Shown here: positions 1 to 9,152 of the stretch, in pieces
Layout of the letters: every line of letters starts with the position of its first letter
Position numbering within the stretch: position 1 is the first letter of the stretch
DNA from: Fusobacteriota bacterium
GTDB lineage: Bacteria > Fusobacteriota > Fusobacteriia > JAPLKR01
Assembly: GCA_026387965.1 (NCBI GenBank)
Contig: JAPLKR010000060.1
Coordinates: forward strand, 1 to 37,099
Reading direction: 5' to 3'
DNA: 37,099 nucleotides
Position numbers and translations under genes: made by a program
Notes under the pieces: generated by a model
What the model saw: only the letters and a program-made list of their open reading frames with translations
Told to the model about the DNA's origin: nothing
The model's database searches: none

Positions 1-855
1 TTCAAACACAAACTCTTTTATATCTGTTCCCGCAGGGCTTGCTGCATCTGTGACTAAAAAGAGCTTATCCCCTTTGATTTTTTTTGCAATTTCAATTGCG
101 GCATAATCACAGTGGAAGCCATCAGCGATAATGCCGGTATAAATATCCGAATTAAAAACGGCGCCAATTGCACCAGGTTCTCTTCCGGTATAGCCACTCA
201 TAGCATTGTATAGATGAGTAGCCATAGAGATGCCATTTTCGATACCAGTCATAGCTTGCGCGTAAGTGGCGTTGGTATGCCCAAGAGAGACGACAATTCC
301 AGATTCTACCAAAGTTTGAATATGTTCGCGAGTTGCATTTTCAGGTGCTAAAGTAACCATAGAGACAATTTCTGCGTAGCTAGCTATTTTTCGAATCATA
401 TTAATTTCGGGCCGTCTTACGTATTTTGGATTGTGAACGCCGCGCTTTTCCATATTTAGGTAAGGTCCCTCGATGTGAAGTCCAGAGATGTCATATCTAA
501 ATTCCTCTTGAAGCTCTTTAACAAGGTCAAGGGCTTTTTCAATTTTTTCATCACTTGTGGTAATAAGTGTTGGTGCAATCGTAGTCGCACCATATTTTCT
601 AGCACTCTTTGTCATGATTTCTAAACACTCTTTTGTGATTTCAGAATTGAGAAGCTTTCCGCCAAAACCGTTTATTTGAAGATCGATAAATCCAGGAGTT
701 AATATTTTGCCGCTACAATCGATGATAGTACTGCCATCGATTTTCACTTCGGAGCTCGGAAGGAGTGCAATAATTTTTTGATTCTCAATAATTACTGAAA
801 AGTTATCATAGACTCTATCATCGGAGTATATTGTTGCGTTATGTAATATAATCAT
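1..855 (-). CDS. nagA: N-acetylglucosamine-6-phosphate deacetylase, NagA (3' end cut off by window)
   Basis: Cytoplasmic amidohydrolase that converts N-acetylglucosamine-6-phosphate to glucosamine-6-phosphate and acetate, the step before NagB. Reading the minus strand from the ATG at 855 gives 285 uninterrupted codons to the window edge; NagA is usually about 380 aa, so roughly a quarter is missing. Visible family motifs: [13 protein letters not shown] near residues 54-66 (the Q-x-N metal-site variant seen in NagA), HIEGP at 127-131, a GHTNATY segment, HLYNAMSG (canonical HLFNAM) and a TDA segment near the cut end carrying the expected catalytic Asp. The start codon overlaps the nagB stop by four bases (ATGA), so the two genes are translationally coupled in one transcript, nagB first. 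Confidence 0.95.
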   Translation of the reverse strand, partial: MIILHNATIYSDDRVYDNFSVIIENQKIIALLPSSEVKIDGSTIIDCSGKILTPGFIDLQINGFGGKLLNSEITKECLEIMTKSARKYGATTIAPTLITTSDEKIEKALDLVKELQEEFRYDISGLHIEGPYLNMEKRGVHNPKYVRRPEINMIRKIASYAEIVSMVTLAPENATREHIQTLVESGIVVSLGHTNATYAQAMTGIENGISMATHLYNAMSGYTGREPGAIGAVFNSDIYTGIIADGFHCDYAAIEIAKKIKGDKLFLVTDAASPAGTDIKEFVFE

Positions 856-1664
856 TTGAGGTTTACTCCTATCGAAATGTGAGAAAGGTGATCATGAAGC
901 TCTTTAAAATATTTTGCTGTTTTAACTTTTAGTTCCATAGTGGCAGACTCATCGCACACAATGATCCCTTTTCTGTGCAGTTGTAGAGCGGTGATAGTCC
1001 ACATATGATTGACACTGCCTTCAACTGCTTGTTGAACTGCTAAAGCTTTTGAAAGTCCAGAAGCTAAAATAAGAACTTCTTTTGCATCAAGTAGAGTTTG
1101 TACCCCAACCGTTAAGGCCATTTTAGGAACTTGATCTAAATCATTGTGAAAAAATCTTGAGTTTGCAACGACAGTATCATAGGTTAATGTTTTTAAACGC
1201 GTTTTAGAAGCAAGAGAGGATCCTGGTTCATTGAAAGCAATATGACCATCATTTCCAACCCCTCCAACAAAAAGGTCAATACCACCAAAACTTTCAATTT
1301 TCTTTTCATACTCTTCGCATTCTTTTGACAAATCGTTTGCATTACCATTAAGGATGTGAACGTTTTCTTTTTTGATATCAATGTGGGAGAAAAAATTATA
1401 CCACATGTAGTAGTGGTAACTTTCAGGATGATCATCAGCGATTCCCACATACTCATCCATATTAAATGTAATGACATTTTCAAAGCTTACTTTTCCAGCT
1501 TTGTTGAACTTGATAAGCTCTTTGTACATCGCAAGAGGGGTTCCTCCTGTAGGGAGTCCGAGTACAAAGGGGTTTGCTTTTGTAGCGTTTGCAGCATTGA
1601 TTTTGTTTGATACGTAAACAGCTGCCCAATATCCAACATTTTCTTGAGTGATAACTAAACGCAT
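852..1664 (-). CDS. nagB: Glucosamine-6-phosphate deaminase, NagB
   Basis: Converts glucosamine-6-phosphate to fructose-6-phosphate and ammonia, feeding amino sugars into glycolysis. The 270-aa length matches the family (about 240-270 aa). Diagnostic stretches are [16 protein letters not shown] near the N-terminus, the NMDEYVG segment with the catalytic Asp, and the [15 protein letters not shown] active-site segment. The ATG at 1664 is preceded by a good ribosome-binding site (AAGGAGA). It is the first gene of a minus-strand nagB-nagA operon with a near-consensus promoter at 1771-1799. Confidence 0.97.
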   Translation of the reverse strand: MRLVITQENVGYWAAVYVSNKINAANATKANPFVLGLPTGGTPLAMYKELIKFNKAGKVSFENVITFNMDEYVGIADDHPESYHYYMWYNFFSHIDIKKENVHILNGNANDLSKECEEYEKKIESFGGIDLFVGGVGNDGHIAFNEPGSSLASKTRLKTLTYDTVVANSRFFHNDLDQVPKMALTVGVQTLLDAKEVLILASGLSKALAVQQAVEGSVNHMWTITALQLHRKGIIVCDESATMELKVKTAKYFKELHDHLSHISIGVNLK

Positions 1665-1700
1665 AATTTTTCTCCTTAAATGGTTTTGTGTTTGTTTTCA

Positions 1701-1729
1701 TTGAGTTTTTAACAACTTTTGTGTATAAT
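1701..1729 (+). promoter_or_regulatory. Sigma70-type promoter for the pmbA-like gene
   Basis: TTGAGT at 1701-1706 and a perfect TATAAT at 1724-1729, separated by exactly 17 bases. Transcription would start near 1736, giving a leader of about 110 nt before the ATG at 1849. It points toward the nagB promoter at 1771-1799, so the two transcripts overlap at their 5' ends. Seen by eye; start site not known. Confidence 0.7.
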
Positions 1730-1770
1730 GAAAATATATATAAAAACATTTCTCTAACTGACATATTTAT

Positions 1771-1799
1771 ATTATGCAAAAAAAGTGAAGAAAAGTCAA
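1771..1799 (-). promoter_or_regulatory. Sigma70-type promoter for nagB-nagA
   Basis: On the minus strand TTGACT (1799-1794) and CATAAT (1776-1771) are separated by 17 bases. Expected start near 1764, about 100 nt upstream of the nagB ATG. I saw no clear inverted repeat that could be assigned to a NagC- or GntR-type repressor. Confidence 0.7.
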
Positions 1800-1848
1800 T
1801 TTAATATTACATTAAAATGAAAAAAAATAAATCTAATGGACGGAACAA

Positions 1849-3123
1849 ATGAATGAAAAATTATTTAACGAGTATAGAGACTACGAAATTGAGATATTTT
1901 TTCAAGAAGTGGAAATTAAAAATTATCAATTTAAATATAAAAAACTTGATAGTGTACAAGCTTCAAAAAGCATCGGAGCTGGCGTTCGCGTGGTTAAAGA
2001 TGGGAAAATTGGCCAGTATTATTCAACGGAAGCGAATCCTAATTATAAAGAGATGATTGAAAAAGCTATTATAAGCATAAAATATTCCAGAGATGGAAAA
2101 TTTTTGCCGAGTATTGTTGAAAGTGTTGTAGATACAAATGTAAAAAAAAGTATAAGTGAATCAGAAATTAATGAATTAATAAAAGAGATTCAAGAGTGTA
2201 TAGAGACGCATACGACAGACGGGGTTACGTTTCCTGAAAGCTCTCTTTCACTTAATAAGACAAAACAAGGGTTTTTCACATCCTCTGGAAAAGAACTTTT
2301 GCAAGTTAATGATACTTATACATCGGTTTTTTATGCAAAAGCAACTTCTGAGACGGAAGAAGAGAGTGGGTATGATTATATTGTAACTTCTGATATCCGC
2401 GCCTTAGATTTGGAAAAAATTGCTAAGAATGCAAAAGAAAAAACGAAAAAAAAACTTGGGGCTTTAAAATTTTCTGAAAACCTTATGGTGGAGTTAGATT
2501 ATCCCATAGTTATTGAATTGTTAGAACTTTTACTATTTTCTTTTTCTGCAGAAAATATTGTTAAAAAACAATCGTTTTTTTTACAAGAGCGTTATAAGTT
2601 TTTAGATAAAAAATTAAGTATTATTGACGACGGACTTCTGAACGGGGGGGTCGCGACAACGCTGTTTGATGGGGAAGGCCAAAAACGCCAAACGACTCCT
2701 CTCGTGAAACAAGGTGAAGTAGTTAATTACTTATCTAATATGGAAACCGCAAAGGTACTCGGAATTATGAGTAGCGGAAATGCTTCAAGAAAAAACTTGA
2801 CTCAATTAGGTGTAGCTCCTACAAATATTGTTGTAAGCGGTGGAACTATATCAGAAGACGAATACCAATCATTTGGAAGAAGAGTATGTATTACTGAGGT
2901 TATGGGAATACATATGGTTAATCCAATAACGGGTGAATTTTCTCTTGGAGCAAAAGGATTTTTACATGAAAATGGTCAGCAAAAGCCGATACGTGGATTT
3001 GTAATTAGTGGGAATTTTATTGAAGTTTTTAAAAACATTGAAGCTCTTTCACCGATACAAAAACAGTGTGGAAATTTTTTAGTGCCCAAAATTATGGTAA
3101 ATAATATTAAAATTACTGGATAA
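1849..3123 (+). CDS. PmbA/TldE-like member of the TldD/TldE family
   Basis: 424-aa cytosolic protein of the TldD/PmbA (TldE) family. In characterised systems a TldD-TldE heterodimer acts as a metalloprotease that trims modified peptides or degrades unfolded ones. The SIGAGVRVVKDGKIG segment near residue 42, the ITEVMGIHMVNPITGEFSLG segment near 350 and the C-terminal NFLVPKIMVNNIKI match PmbA-type proteins. The HExxxH metal site of TldD is absent, so this is the non-metal-binding TldE side and should need a TldD partner, which is not in the window. The ribosome-binding site is weak (GGA about five bases before the ATG). It lies 10 bases upstream of pilB, which probably reflects co-transcription rather than a pilus role. 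Confidence 0.85.
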   Translation: MNEKLFNEYRDYEIEIFFQEVEIKNYQFKYKKLDSVQASKSIGAGVRVVKDGKIGQYYSTEANPNYKEMIEKAIISIKYSRDGKFLPSIVESVVDTNVKKSISESEINELIKEIQECIETHTTDGVTFPESSLSLNKTKQGFFTSSGKELLQVNDTYTSVFYAKATSETEEESGYDYIVTSDIRALDLEKIAKNAKEKTKKKLGALKFSENLMVELDYPIVIELLELLLFSFSAENIVKKQSFFLQERYKFLDKKLSIIDDGLLNGGVATTLFDGEGQKRQTTPLVKQGEVVNYLSNMETAKVLGIMSSGNASRKNLTQLGVAPTNIVVSGGTISEDEYQSFGRRVCITEVMGIHMVNPITGEFSLGAKGFLHENGQQKPIRGFVISGNFIEVFKNIEALSPIQKQCGNFLVPKIMVNNIKITG

Positions 3124-3133
3124 GGGGTGCATT

Positions 3134-4918
3134 ATGGCGAGGAAAAAATTAGGCGAGAAATTAGTGAAAAATGGGATTATCACGCAAGAACAGTTAGTAA
3201 AAGCAGTAGAATATCAGTACAAAACAGGTAGGAAATTGGCCACGTGTATTGTTGAGCTTGAATTTGCAACATCGAGCCAAATTCTTCCACTTTTAGCTGA
3301 AGAAGTGGGGTTTAAGCCAGTGAATCCTCATGCATATTTTGAGAGTATTAAAGAGTTAGTTCAATTGATGCCGAAGGATTTGTTGGAAAATTGTGATATT
3401 CTTCCTATTGAAAAAGACGGGAACAAACTTATTTTAGGAATGACAGATCCCTTTGATTTGGAGATGATTGATCGTGTTCAAATGGTCACGGGATTTGCCG
3501 TAAGTCCTGTGCTTTTAATGAAAAACGATATCGAAGAGATGCTTGAAAAAAGCAGCGTAATTAAAAAACAATCAACATCTATAAAAGAAGAGGAAGAGCA
3601 AAATACTCTTGAAAAAGCTGAGAGGGAGTTCGCTTCGGCGACAGATATTTTAGGTGATCTTTCAACTTTTGAAGATTATGAAATGGAAAAACTTGTTGAA
3701 CGTGACGAGGGTACGGAGGAAGCAGATCAAGGACCTATAATTGAAGCGGTAGACAAAATTATTTCACACGCCATCGCGTTAAAGGCATCAGATATTCATA
3801 TAGAACCTTTTGATGATGAAGTACGCGTGCGTTTTAGAGTGGATGGTATTTTACACTTAATTAAAACTTTCCCTAAAGTGGTAGCGCGCGTTCTTTCAGC
3901 AAGAATTAAGATTATGTCGGATTTAAATATCGCAGAGCGTAGATTGCCACAAGATGGTCGTATTAAGTTGAAAATTAAAATAACACCAACTCAGGTGAAA
4001 GAGATAGATTTTCGTGTGTCGATACTTCCGACCATATATGGTGAAAAGGTAGTAATGCGTATTCTTGATTCAAGCGCTGCAGAAGTATCACTTGAAGATC
4101 TTGGAATGTCGCAAGAAGATAAAAGAAAATTAGAAAGTGCGAGCGATCGCCCTTATGGAATGATATTAATTACAGGGCCGACAGGAAGTGGAAAATCAAC
4201 CACGCTGTATAGTGTGCTTCAAAGAGTTAACAAAGGAGATGTTAATATTTCAACTGCGGAAGACCCAGTTGAATATCGTTTGAAGGGCGCTAATCAAGTT
4301 ATGTGTAAAGAGAGTATTGGTCTTACATTTGCAAGCGTACTACGTTCGTTTTTGAGACAAGACCCTGATATTATCATGGTGGGTGAGGTTCGAGATGAGG
4401 AGACTGCAGGAATTGCGGTAAAGGCAGCGTTAACAGGGCATTTGGTCCTTTCTACCATTCATACTAATGATGCGCCATCAACAATTCAAAGACTTTTAGA
4501 TATGGGAATTGAACCCTATTTATTAGCCTCATCATTAGTACTTATACAAGCACAGAGATTAGGCAGAAAGCTTTGCAAATTTTGCAAAGAAGAAGAGAGC
4601 CCAAGCCAATTAGCGTTGAGTTTTGAAGCATTGAAACTCTCTGCTGAAAAATATAAAGATGTGAAGTTTTATAAGGGTAAAGGGTGCCCTAGATGTAGCG
4701 GAACAGGGTATAAAGGGCGTATAGGGTTTTACGAAGTGATGGAAATGAATGATGCGATTCGAGCTAGTGTAAAACCGGGTGTAAACTCGGAAATCATTCG
4801 AGAATTGGCCAAAGCTAATGGGATGCAAACGCTACGTGAAGACGGTGTGAGAAAAGCCGTAGCAGGCATCACGTCGCTCGAAGAGGTACTTAGAGTTACT
4901 ATTGAAAATGGGAGCTAG
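3134..4918 (+). CDS. pilB: Type IV pilus/type II secretion extension ATPase, PilB/GspE family
   Basis: 594-aa cytoplasmic hexameric ATPase powering pilin (or pseudopilin) polymerisation at the inner membrane. The N-terminal MshEN-type domain (roughly residues 1-140, starting with LGEKLVKNGIITQEQL) is followed by an acidic linker and the secretion ATPase core: Walker A GPTGSGKS near 347, Walker B DPDIIMVGEVRDEE near 410, and the His box TGHLVLSTIHTNDAPSTIQR near 436. A CxxC at about 481-484 and another at 518-521 (CPRCSGTGYKGRIG) form the tetracysteine zinc site typical of PilB/GspE and absent from PilT. The gene is two bases from pilC; pilT lies about 9 kb downstream. PilT favours a pilus over a pure secretion system, so PilB is the likelier name, but no pilin or secretin gene is in view. 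Confidence 0.93.
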   Translation: MARKKLGEKLVKNGIITQEQLVKAVEYQYKTGRKLATCIVELEFATSSQILPLLAEEVGFKPVNPHAYFESIKELVQLMPKDLLENCDILPIEKDGNKLILGMTDPFDLEMIDRVQMVTGFAVSPVLLMKNDIEEMLEKSSVIKKQSTSIKEEEEQNTLEKAEREFASATDILGDLSTFEDYEMEKLVERDEGTEEADQGPIIEAVDKIISHAIALKASDIHIEPFDDEVRVRFRVDGILHLIKTFPKVVARVLSARIKIMSDLNIAERRLPQDGRIKLKIKITPTQVKEIDFRVSILPTIYGEKVVMRILDSSAAEVSLEDLGMSQEDKRKLESASDRPYGMILITGPTGSGKSTTLYSVLQRVNKGDVNISTAEDPVEYRLKGANQVMCKESIGLTFASVLRSFLRQDPDIIMVGEVRDEETAGIAVKAALTGHLVLSTIHTNDAPSTIQRLLDMGIEPYLLASSLVLIQAQRLGRKLCKFCKEEESPSQLALSFEALKLSAEKYKDVKFYKGKGCPRCSGTGYKGRIGFYEVMEMNDAIRASVKPGVNSEIIRELAKANGMQTLREDGVRKAVAGITSLEEVLRVTIENGS

Positions 4919-4920
4919 AG

Positions 4921-6210
4921 ATGAAGCTTAGCTATAAAGTAATGGACGAGAGTGGCGAGAGTAAAATGGGTGAAATTGAAGCGAGTTCAGTTTCTGAGGC
5001 TCGTAATCAATTAAAAACCCAGGGATTTAAGATATTAAAACTAGAGGAAAAAAATGTTGTCAAATCAAGAGAAAAACTTTCTTCAAAAGGCAGCAAATCA
5101 GATGAATCCCCTGTGAAAAAAGATAAAAAACGGGGAGAAATAGTAAAAGAACCCCTTAAACTTAGAGGGAGAATTAAAAATAAAGAGATGGTGCTTTTTT
5201 GTAAGTCGATGGTAATTTTACTTGAAGCAGGGATACCGATATTGGGATCTCTTCAAACCATAGGTGAGCAGAGTACAAATAAAGCGTTTAAATCTATTAT
5301 GCTAACGGTAGAACACAACATTAAGGAAGGGCTTTCTCTTTCGGAAAGCTATGCTAAATTCCCACATTTTTTTACTAAACTATTCATCAATATGGTGAAA
5401 GCGGGAGAAGAATCTGGGAACATTGTTCTCTCTTTTAGTCGTATGGAAGTATACTATGAGAAAATTGAAGATATTAAGAAAAAAGTGCGAAAAGCAACCA
5501 CATATCCGGCGGTAATAATTGTTGTAGCCATTGGACTTGTAACACTTCTTTTGACATTTGTGGTGCCCGCCTTCGTAAAAGTGTTTCAAGATGCGGGAGC
5601 GAAACTACCGTTTTTGACACAAATGATGCTAACAATCAGTGATATTTTGAAGAACTATTTCCTTATTATTATTGCGGTACTTATCGTCGTTTTTTTCCTA
5701 CTCAAACGTTTTAAAAAGAGTACTCGTGGTGCTATTATCATTGATTCAATTGTTCTTCGTATTCCTGTAATCAATAAGTTGGTTATTAAAATAGAACTTT
5801 CACGGTTTTCACGAACGATGGCTTCGCTTTTGGCGGGTGGGGTGCCTATTATGAGATGTTTTGAAATTTCAGAGCAAATTATGGGGAGTGCGATACTAAG
5901 AGCGGTGGTAGAAGATACACGTATTGGGATTAGAAATGGCAAACAAATTGTAACAACGCTTTCAAAGAGCCACTATATCCCAAGAATTATGCTTCAGATG
6001 ATTGAAATCGGTGAAGAATCAGGGAATTTACCTGAGATGTTTGAAAAGGTGGCAGATTATAATGATAAAGAACTTGAAGAGATAATAGAAACAGTTGTCG
6101 CACTAATAGAACCAGCGATTATCGTTGTTTTAGGTGGCATTATTGGCGTGATTGTTCTTTCGATATATTTACCAATATTAAGTGTTTCAGAGTTAGTGGG
6201 ATCGGAGTAA
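4921..6210 (+). CDS. pilC: Inner-membrane platform protein, PilC/GspF family
   Basis: 429-aa polytopic membrane protein that forms the platform the PilB ATPase turns against. It has two GspF domains (about residues 90-215 and 295-418). The conserved cores are MVKAGEESGNIVLSFSRM in the first and MIEIGEESGNLPEMFEKVADYND in the second. Membrane segments lie near residues 197-220, 245-262 and 398-425, the usual three. The N-terminus carries the short KMGEIEASSVSEARNQL motif common to PilC, then an unusually Lys/Ser-rich linker to about residue 80. The gene follows pilB by two bases and precedes the ABC ATPase by three, so all three are probably one operon. Confidence 0.93.
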   Translation: MKLSYKVMDESGESKMGEIEASSVSEARNQLKTQGFKILKLEEKNVVKSREKLSSKGSKSDESPVKKDKKRGEIVKEPLKLRGRIKNKEMVLFCKSMVILLEAGIPILGSLQTIGEQSTNKAFKSIMLTVEHNIKEGLSLSESYAKFPHFFTKLFINMVKAGEESGNIVLSFSRMEVYYEKIEDIKKKVRKATTYPAVIIVVAIGLVTLLLTFVVPAFVKVFQDAGAKLPFLTQMMLTISDILKNYFLIIIAVLIVVFFLLKRFKKSTRGAIIIDSIVLRIPVINKLVIKIELSRFSRTMASLLAGGVPIMRCFEISEQIMGSAILRAVVEDTRIGIRNGKQIVTTLSKSHYIPRIMLQMIEIGEESGNLPEMFEKVADYNDKELEEIIETVVALIEPAIIVVLGGIIGVIVLSIYLPILSVSELVGSE

Positions 6211-6213
6211 AAG

Positions 6214-7119
6214 ATGTCAGATATCATATTAAAAGTAGAGAAACTCTCAAAAATATATAAAAATAAAGATGTACTTCGTAAAGGAGAAAAAAGCTTTCAA
6301 GCGCTAAACAATGTCTCTTTTGAAGTGAAAAAAGGTGAGATATTTTCAATTATTGGCCTAAATGGCGCAGGGAAGACATCACTAATAAAATTGATTTTAG
6401 GACTTATGCAGCCGACAGAAGGTAGTATTGAAATTTTTGAAAAAGAACATATTAAGAGGCAAGATTATGCGTTAATTGGATACCTTCCTGAAATTTCGTA
6501 CTATCCAAAAGAAGTGACGTTGAAGAGTTTAATGAGTTATTACGCAGATTTATATCACATCAAGAACAAATCGAGTAGAGTTCTTGATGTGATTGAAAAA
6601 GTAGGACTCTCTCATAAGCTCAATGTAAAGTTAGAAAAGTTTTCAAAAGGAATGCTTCAGCGAGTAGGGGTAGCACAAGCTATCATCAACAGGCCACAAC
6701 TATTAATTCTTGATGAACCGATGTCCGGTCTTGACCCACTCGGAAGAAAACTGATAAAAGAGCTAATTATTGAATTTAATGCACAAGGGACAACGGTTAT
6801 TTTGACAACGCATATTTTGAGTGATATAGAGAGTTTTGGAGGAAATATAGCGATTATTAACGAGGGGAAACTTAAAAAAACCTTCTCTTTTTCTCAAGAA
6901 GAGATGAGCCACTATGAGATTACTTATCGAGATATTTCTAAAAGCGTTAAAGAAAATAAAATTTTGAAAATAGAGGAGCCAAACCTTTCACAAACGATTG
7001 AGAAACTGATAAAAAGTGGCATGAATATTGAATCTATTGAACACTCAAGAAAAAGTTTGGAAACTATTTTTTTAGAGGCAATTTCACATAAAAGCATTGA
7101 TAAATCAACATTGAAATAA
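6214..7119 (+). CDS. ABC transporter ATP-binding protein (possible PilH-like)
   Basis: 301-aa ABC ATPase with Walker A GLNGAGKTS near residues 48-56, signature FSKGMLQRVG near 143, and Walker B LLILDEPMSGLDP near 162 followed by the H-loop TTHIL. The C-terminal ~80 residues are a poorly conserved accessory domain as in ABC-2 type exporters. It is sandwiched between pilC and an ABC-2 permease gene. Myxococcus xanthus has pilG, pilH and pilI in its pil cluster, where PilH is an ABC ATPase needed for pilus biogenesis. This gene could be the counterpart, but that rests on position and not on a specific motif. A generic export function is the alternative. Confidence 0.9.
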   Translation: MSDIILKVEKLSKIYKNKDVLRKGEKSFQALNNVSFEVKKGEIFSIIGLNGAGKTSLIKLILGLMQPTEGSIEIFEKEHIKRQDYALIGYLPEISYYPKEVTLKSLMSYYADLYHIKNKSSRVLDVIEKVGLSHKLNVKLEKFSKGMLQRVGVAQAIINRPQLLILDEPMSGLDPLGRKLIKELIIEFNAQGTTVILTTHILSDIESFGGNIAIINEGKLKKTFSFSQEEMSHYEITYRDISKSVKENKILKIEEPNLSQTIEKLIKSGMNIESIEHSRKSLETIFLEAISHKSIDKSTLK

Positions 7120-7135
7120 TGAGAAGGATTAGAAA

Positions 7136-7894
7136 ATGAGACAGACATGGGCTATATTAAAGTTTACTTTAATCGAAAATATTTCTAATAAATTATTTAA
7201 AGGTTTTATTGCATTTACGGTACTCATAATTATAGGAATATTTATATTTAAAGGGTTAGCACTTTATTCGCAAAATGATGTGGTAATTGGAATGGGGCAG
7301 TTAGCGATAGAATTTTTTTTACTTTTAATTGCTATTTTTGCTTCATCAACCCAATATTTTAAGGATAAAAAAGAGAAATCCATCTATTTAATTTTAACAA
7401 AACCAGTTTCTAAATCGCAGTATATTGTTGGAAAAACTTTAGGAATAATGGCACTAATTGCTATCGATATCGTTATTATGGGGGCAATATTAACGTTTGT
7501 GTTACTTATTACAGGGGCTCATTTAACGGGAATTTATTACTTAACGTACCTCTATATGTTTTATAAGCTAGCGATTATTATTACTATTGGGATACTTTTT
7601 TCAGTTATATCTGATTCAATGGTCACTTCGAATATTTTTACGATCTTAGTATATATGATAGCTTACGGCGTATATGAACTTCCGCTTCTTGCAAAACAAG
7701 TGGGTGGAGGTGCTTTTAACTATGTATTTATGTTACTGTATTATATTTTGCCAAATTATTATTCGCTAACGATTCGAGATGCTCTACTGCCAAGTGTATC
7801 ACTTCATATATTTTCAACGACATGTTATTCTATTGCTTACTGTGTGATCATAATGGTGATCGCTTCCTTGATATTTCAAAGAAAAGAGCTTTAA
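7136..7894 (+). CDS. ABC-2 type permease (possible PilI-like)
   Basis: 252-aa hydrophobic protein with about six predicted membrane segments. The layout is that of ABC-2 permeases: a first helix near residues 20-42, the cytoplasmic loop with FKDKKEKSIYLILTKPVSKSQYIVGKTLG around 78-108 (the 'x-KPVSR-x-YLLGK' type motif of this family), then further helices to the end. It has its own ribosome-binding site (GAAGGA) 16 bases after the ATPase gene and ends one base before the next gene. Partner of the preceding ATPase; substrate unknown. Confidence 0.85.
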   Translation: MRQTWAILKFTLIENISNKLFKGFIAFTVLIIIGIFIFKGLALYSQNDVVIGMGQLAIEFFLLLIAIFASSTQYFKDKKEKSIYLILTKPVSKSQYIVGKTLGIMALIAIDIVIMGAILTFVLLITGAHLTGIYYLTYLYMFYKLAIIITIGILFSVISDSMVTSNIFTILVYMIAYGVYELPLLAKQVGGGAFNYVFMLLYYILPNYYSLTIRDALLPSVSLHIFSTTCYSIAYCVIIMVIASLIFQRKEL

Positions 7895-7895
7895 T

Positions 7896-8579
7896 ATGAA
7901 GATAGAAAAAAGTAAAATTATAATTTTGTGTATTGCACTTATTATAATTATGTTAACGATACCTAACATGAATAAGCAAGCTGAAAGCATGAGAAATATG
8001 GAGGCTGTCGACGTGTCAGATGGCAGTGTCCCTCCAACTGTTTTAGCGCGATTTTTAGGCATTAAACAGGCTGCCACAGATATACTTTGGGTAAAACAAA
8101 CATTAGCTATTGGAGGGATAACTCAGGGAGAAATTGCCTCCGCTGAAGAGATTTATCAAAATTCAAGGGAGATGAGTTATCTTAATCCATATTTTGTTGG
8201 GAACTATTATTTTAGTGGAACCATACTTGGAATGGTCGAGATCTATCGACAATACACAATGGCTGGCGATATTTTTGAAACGGGAATAGAGTATCTTCCA
8301 ACAGACCCTTATATAAGAAACTATTATGCAGGAGTAATTGCGTATTCAAAAGGGGATGATGCCGGTGCGCTTTCAAATTTTGAGACAGTTGCCTTGAAGT
8401 ACAAAGACCCAACACTCATTAATACAATAGCCTTTATATATGAGAATAAATACACTCAAACGCATAGTCTTAGCGATTTAAATCAAGCTATTTACTATTG
8501 GAAAGAGAATGCAGTTTCAACAAATAGTTATTATAGTGATAGAGCGATAGAAAAACTAAAACAGTTTACAAATTATTAA
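7896..8579 (+). CDS. Membrane-anchored TPR-like protein, ABC/pilus-associated
   Basis: 227-aa protein with one N-terminal membrane helix (about residues 8-22) and a mostly helical outer domain. The segment FLGIKQAATDILWVKQTLAI near residues 50-70 resembles the 'ADxLWxKA' stretch that I recall from TPR-like proteins encoded beside ABC and pilus genes in Deltaproteobacteria. Helix-pair repeats follow, including EYLPTDPYIRNYYAGVIAYS and KGDDAGALSNFETVALKYKD, which read like degenerate tetratricopeptide repeats. The ATG is two bases after the permease stop, so the ATPase, permease and this gene form one set. No enzymatic motif is visible. Function is unassigned; a scaffold for pilus assembly is a guess from context. 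Confidence 0.65.
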   Translation: MKIEKSKIIILCIALIIIMLTIPNMNKQAESMRNMEAVDVSDGSVPPTVLARFLGIKQAATDILWVKQTLAIGGITQGEIASAEEIYQNSREMSYLNPYFVGNYYFSGTILGMVEIYRQYTMAGDIFETGIEYLPTDPYIRNYYAGVIAYSKGDDAGALSNFETVALKYKDPTLINTIAFIYENKYTQTHSLSDLNQAIYYWKENAVSTNSYYSDRAIEKLKQFTNY

Positions 8580-8597
8580 GAGTAGTGGGAGCTAAAT

Positions 8598-9152
8598 ATG
8601 AACAAGTGCATTTTTTTAGATAGAGATGGAACTATAAATGTTGAGGTAGATTACCTTTATAAAAAAGAGGACTTCTTGTGGGAGCAAGGTGCTATTGAAG
8701 CCCTTTTTATCTTAAAAAAACTAGGGTATCTCTTGATTGTTGTTACCAATCAATCTGGTATTGCACGCGGAAAATACACCGAATTAGATTTGAAAATACT
8801 TCACAACTATATGCAAGTAGAGCTTTTGGATTTTGGTGTTTCAATTGATGCATTCTATTATTGTCCTCATCATCCTGAAGGTATTGGGGAGTATGCAAAA
8901 GCGTGTAGATGCAGAAAGCCTGAACCTGAAATGCTTGAACAAGCCATTGAAAAATTTGATATTGATGTTACCAAATCTTACATAGTCGGAGATAAGCTTT
9001 CTGACTGTTTTGCCGGGGAGCGCGTAGGTGTCAAAGGTGTCTTAGTAAGAACGGGGCATGGAGAACAAGAAGACGTAATACCAGTTTCAATTTTACAAGA
9101 GAGATCACTTTATACTTTTGCACAATATATACGGGAGAAAGGGGAGAGTTAA
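8598..9152 (+). CDS. gmhB: D-glycero-beta-D-manno-heptose-1,7-bisphosphate 7-phosphatase, GmhB
   Basis: 184-aa HAD-superfamily phosphatase that removes the 7-phosphate of heptose-1,7-bisphosphate in ADP-heptose synthesis for LPS inner core. HAD motif I is FLDRDGTIN at residues 5-13, motif II is VVTNQSGIARG near 48, and motif III/IV is KPEPEM...YIVGDKLSDCFAG. The zinc loop CPHHPEG...CRCRKPEP has the spaced Cys/His residues specific to GmhB within the family. It is followed without a gap by the LptD-like gene and then hldD, a coherent LPS block; the HldE-type kinase that makes its substrate is at 26845. Confidence 0.92.
   Translation: MNKCIFLDRDGTINVEVDYLYKKEDFLWEQGAIEALFILKKLGYLLIVVTNQSGIARGKYTELDLKILHNYMQVELLDFGVSIDAFYYCPHHPEGIGEYAKACRCRKPEPEMLEQAIEKFDIDVTKSYIVGDKLSDCFAGERVGVKGVLVRTGHGEQEDVIPVSILQERSLYTFAQYIREKGES

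Noticed and set aside
1480-1779. Minus-strand ORF of 99 codons overlapping the nagB start.
   Set aside because: It shadows nagB in another frame, has no family features, and spans the promoter region.
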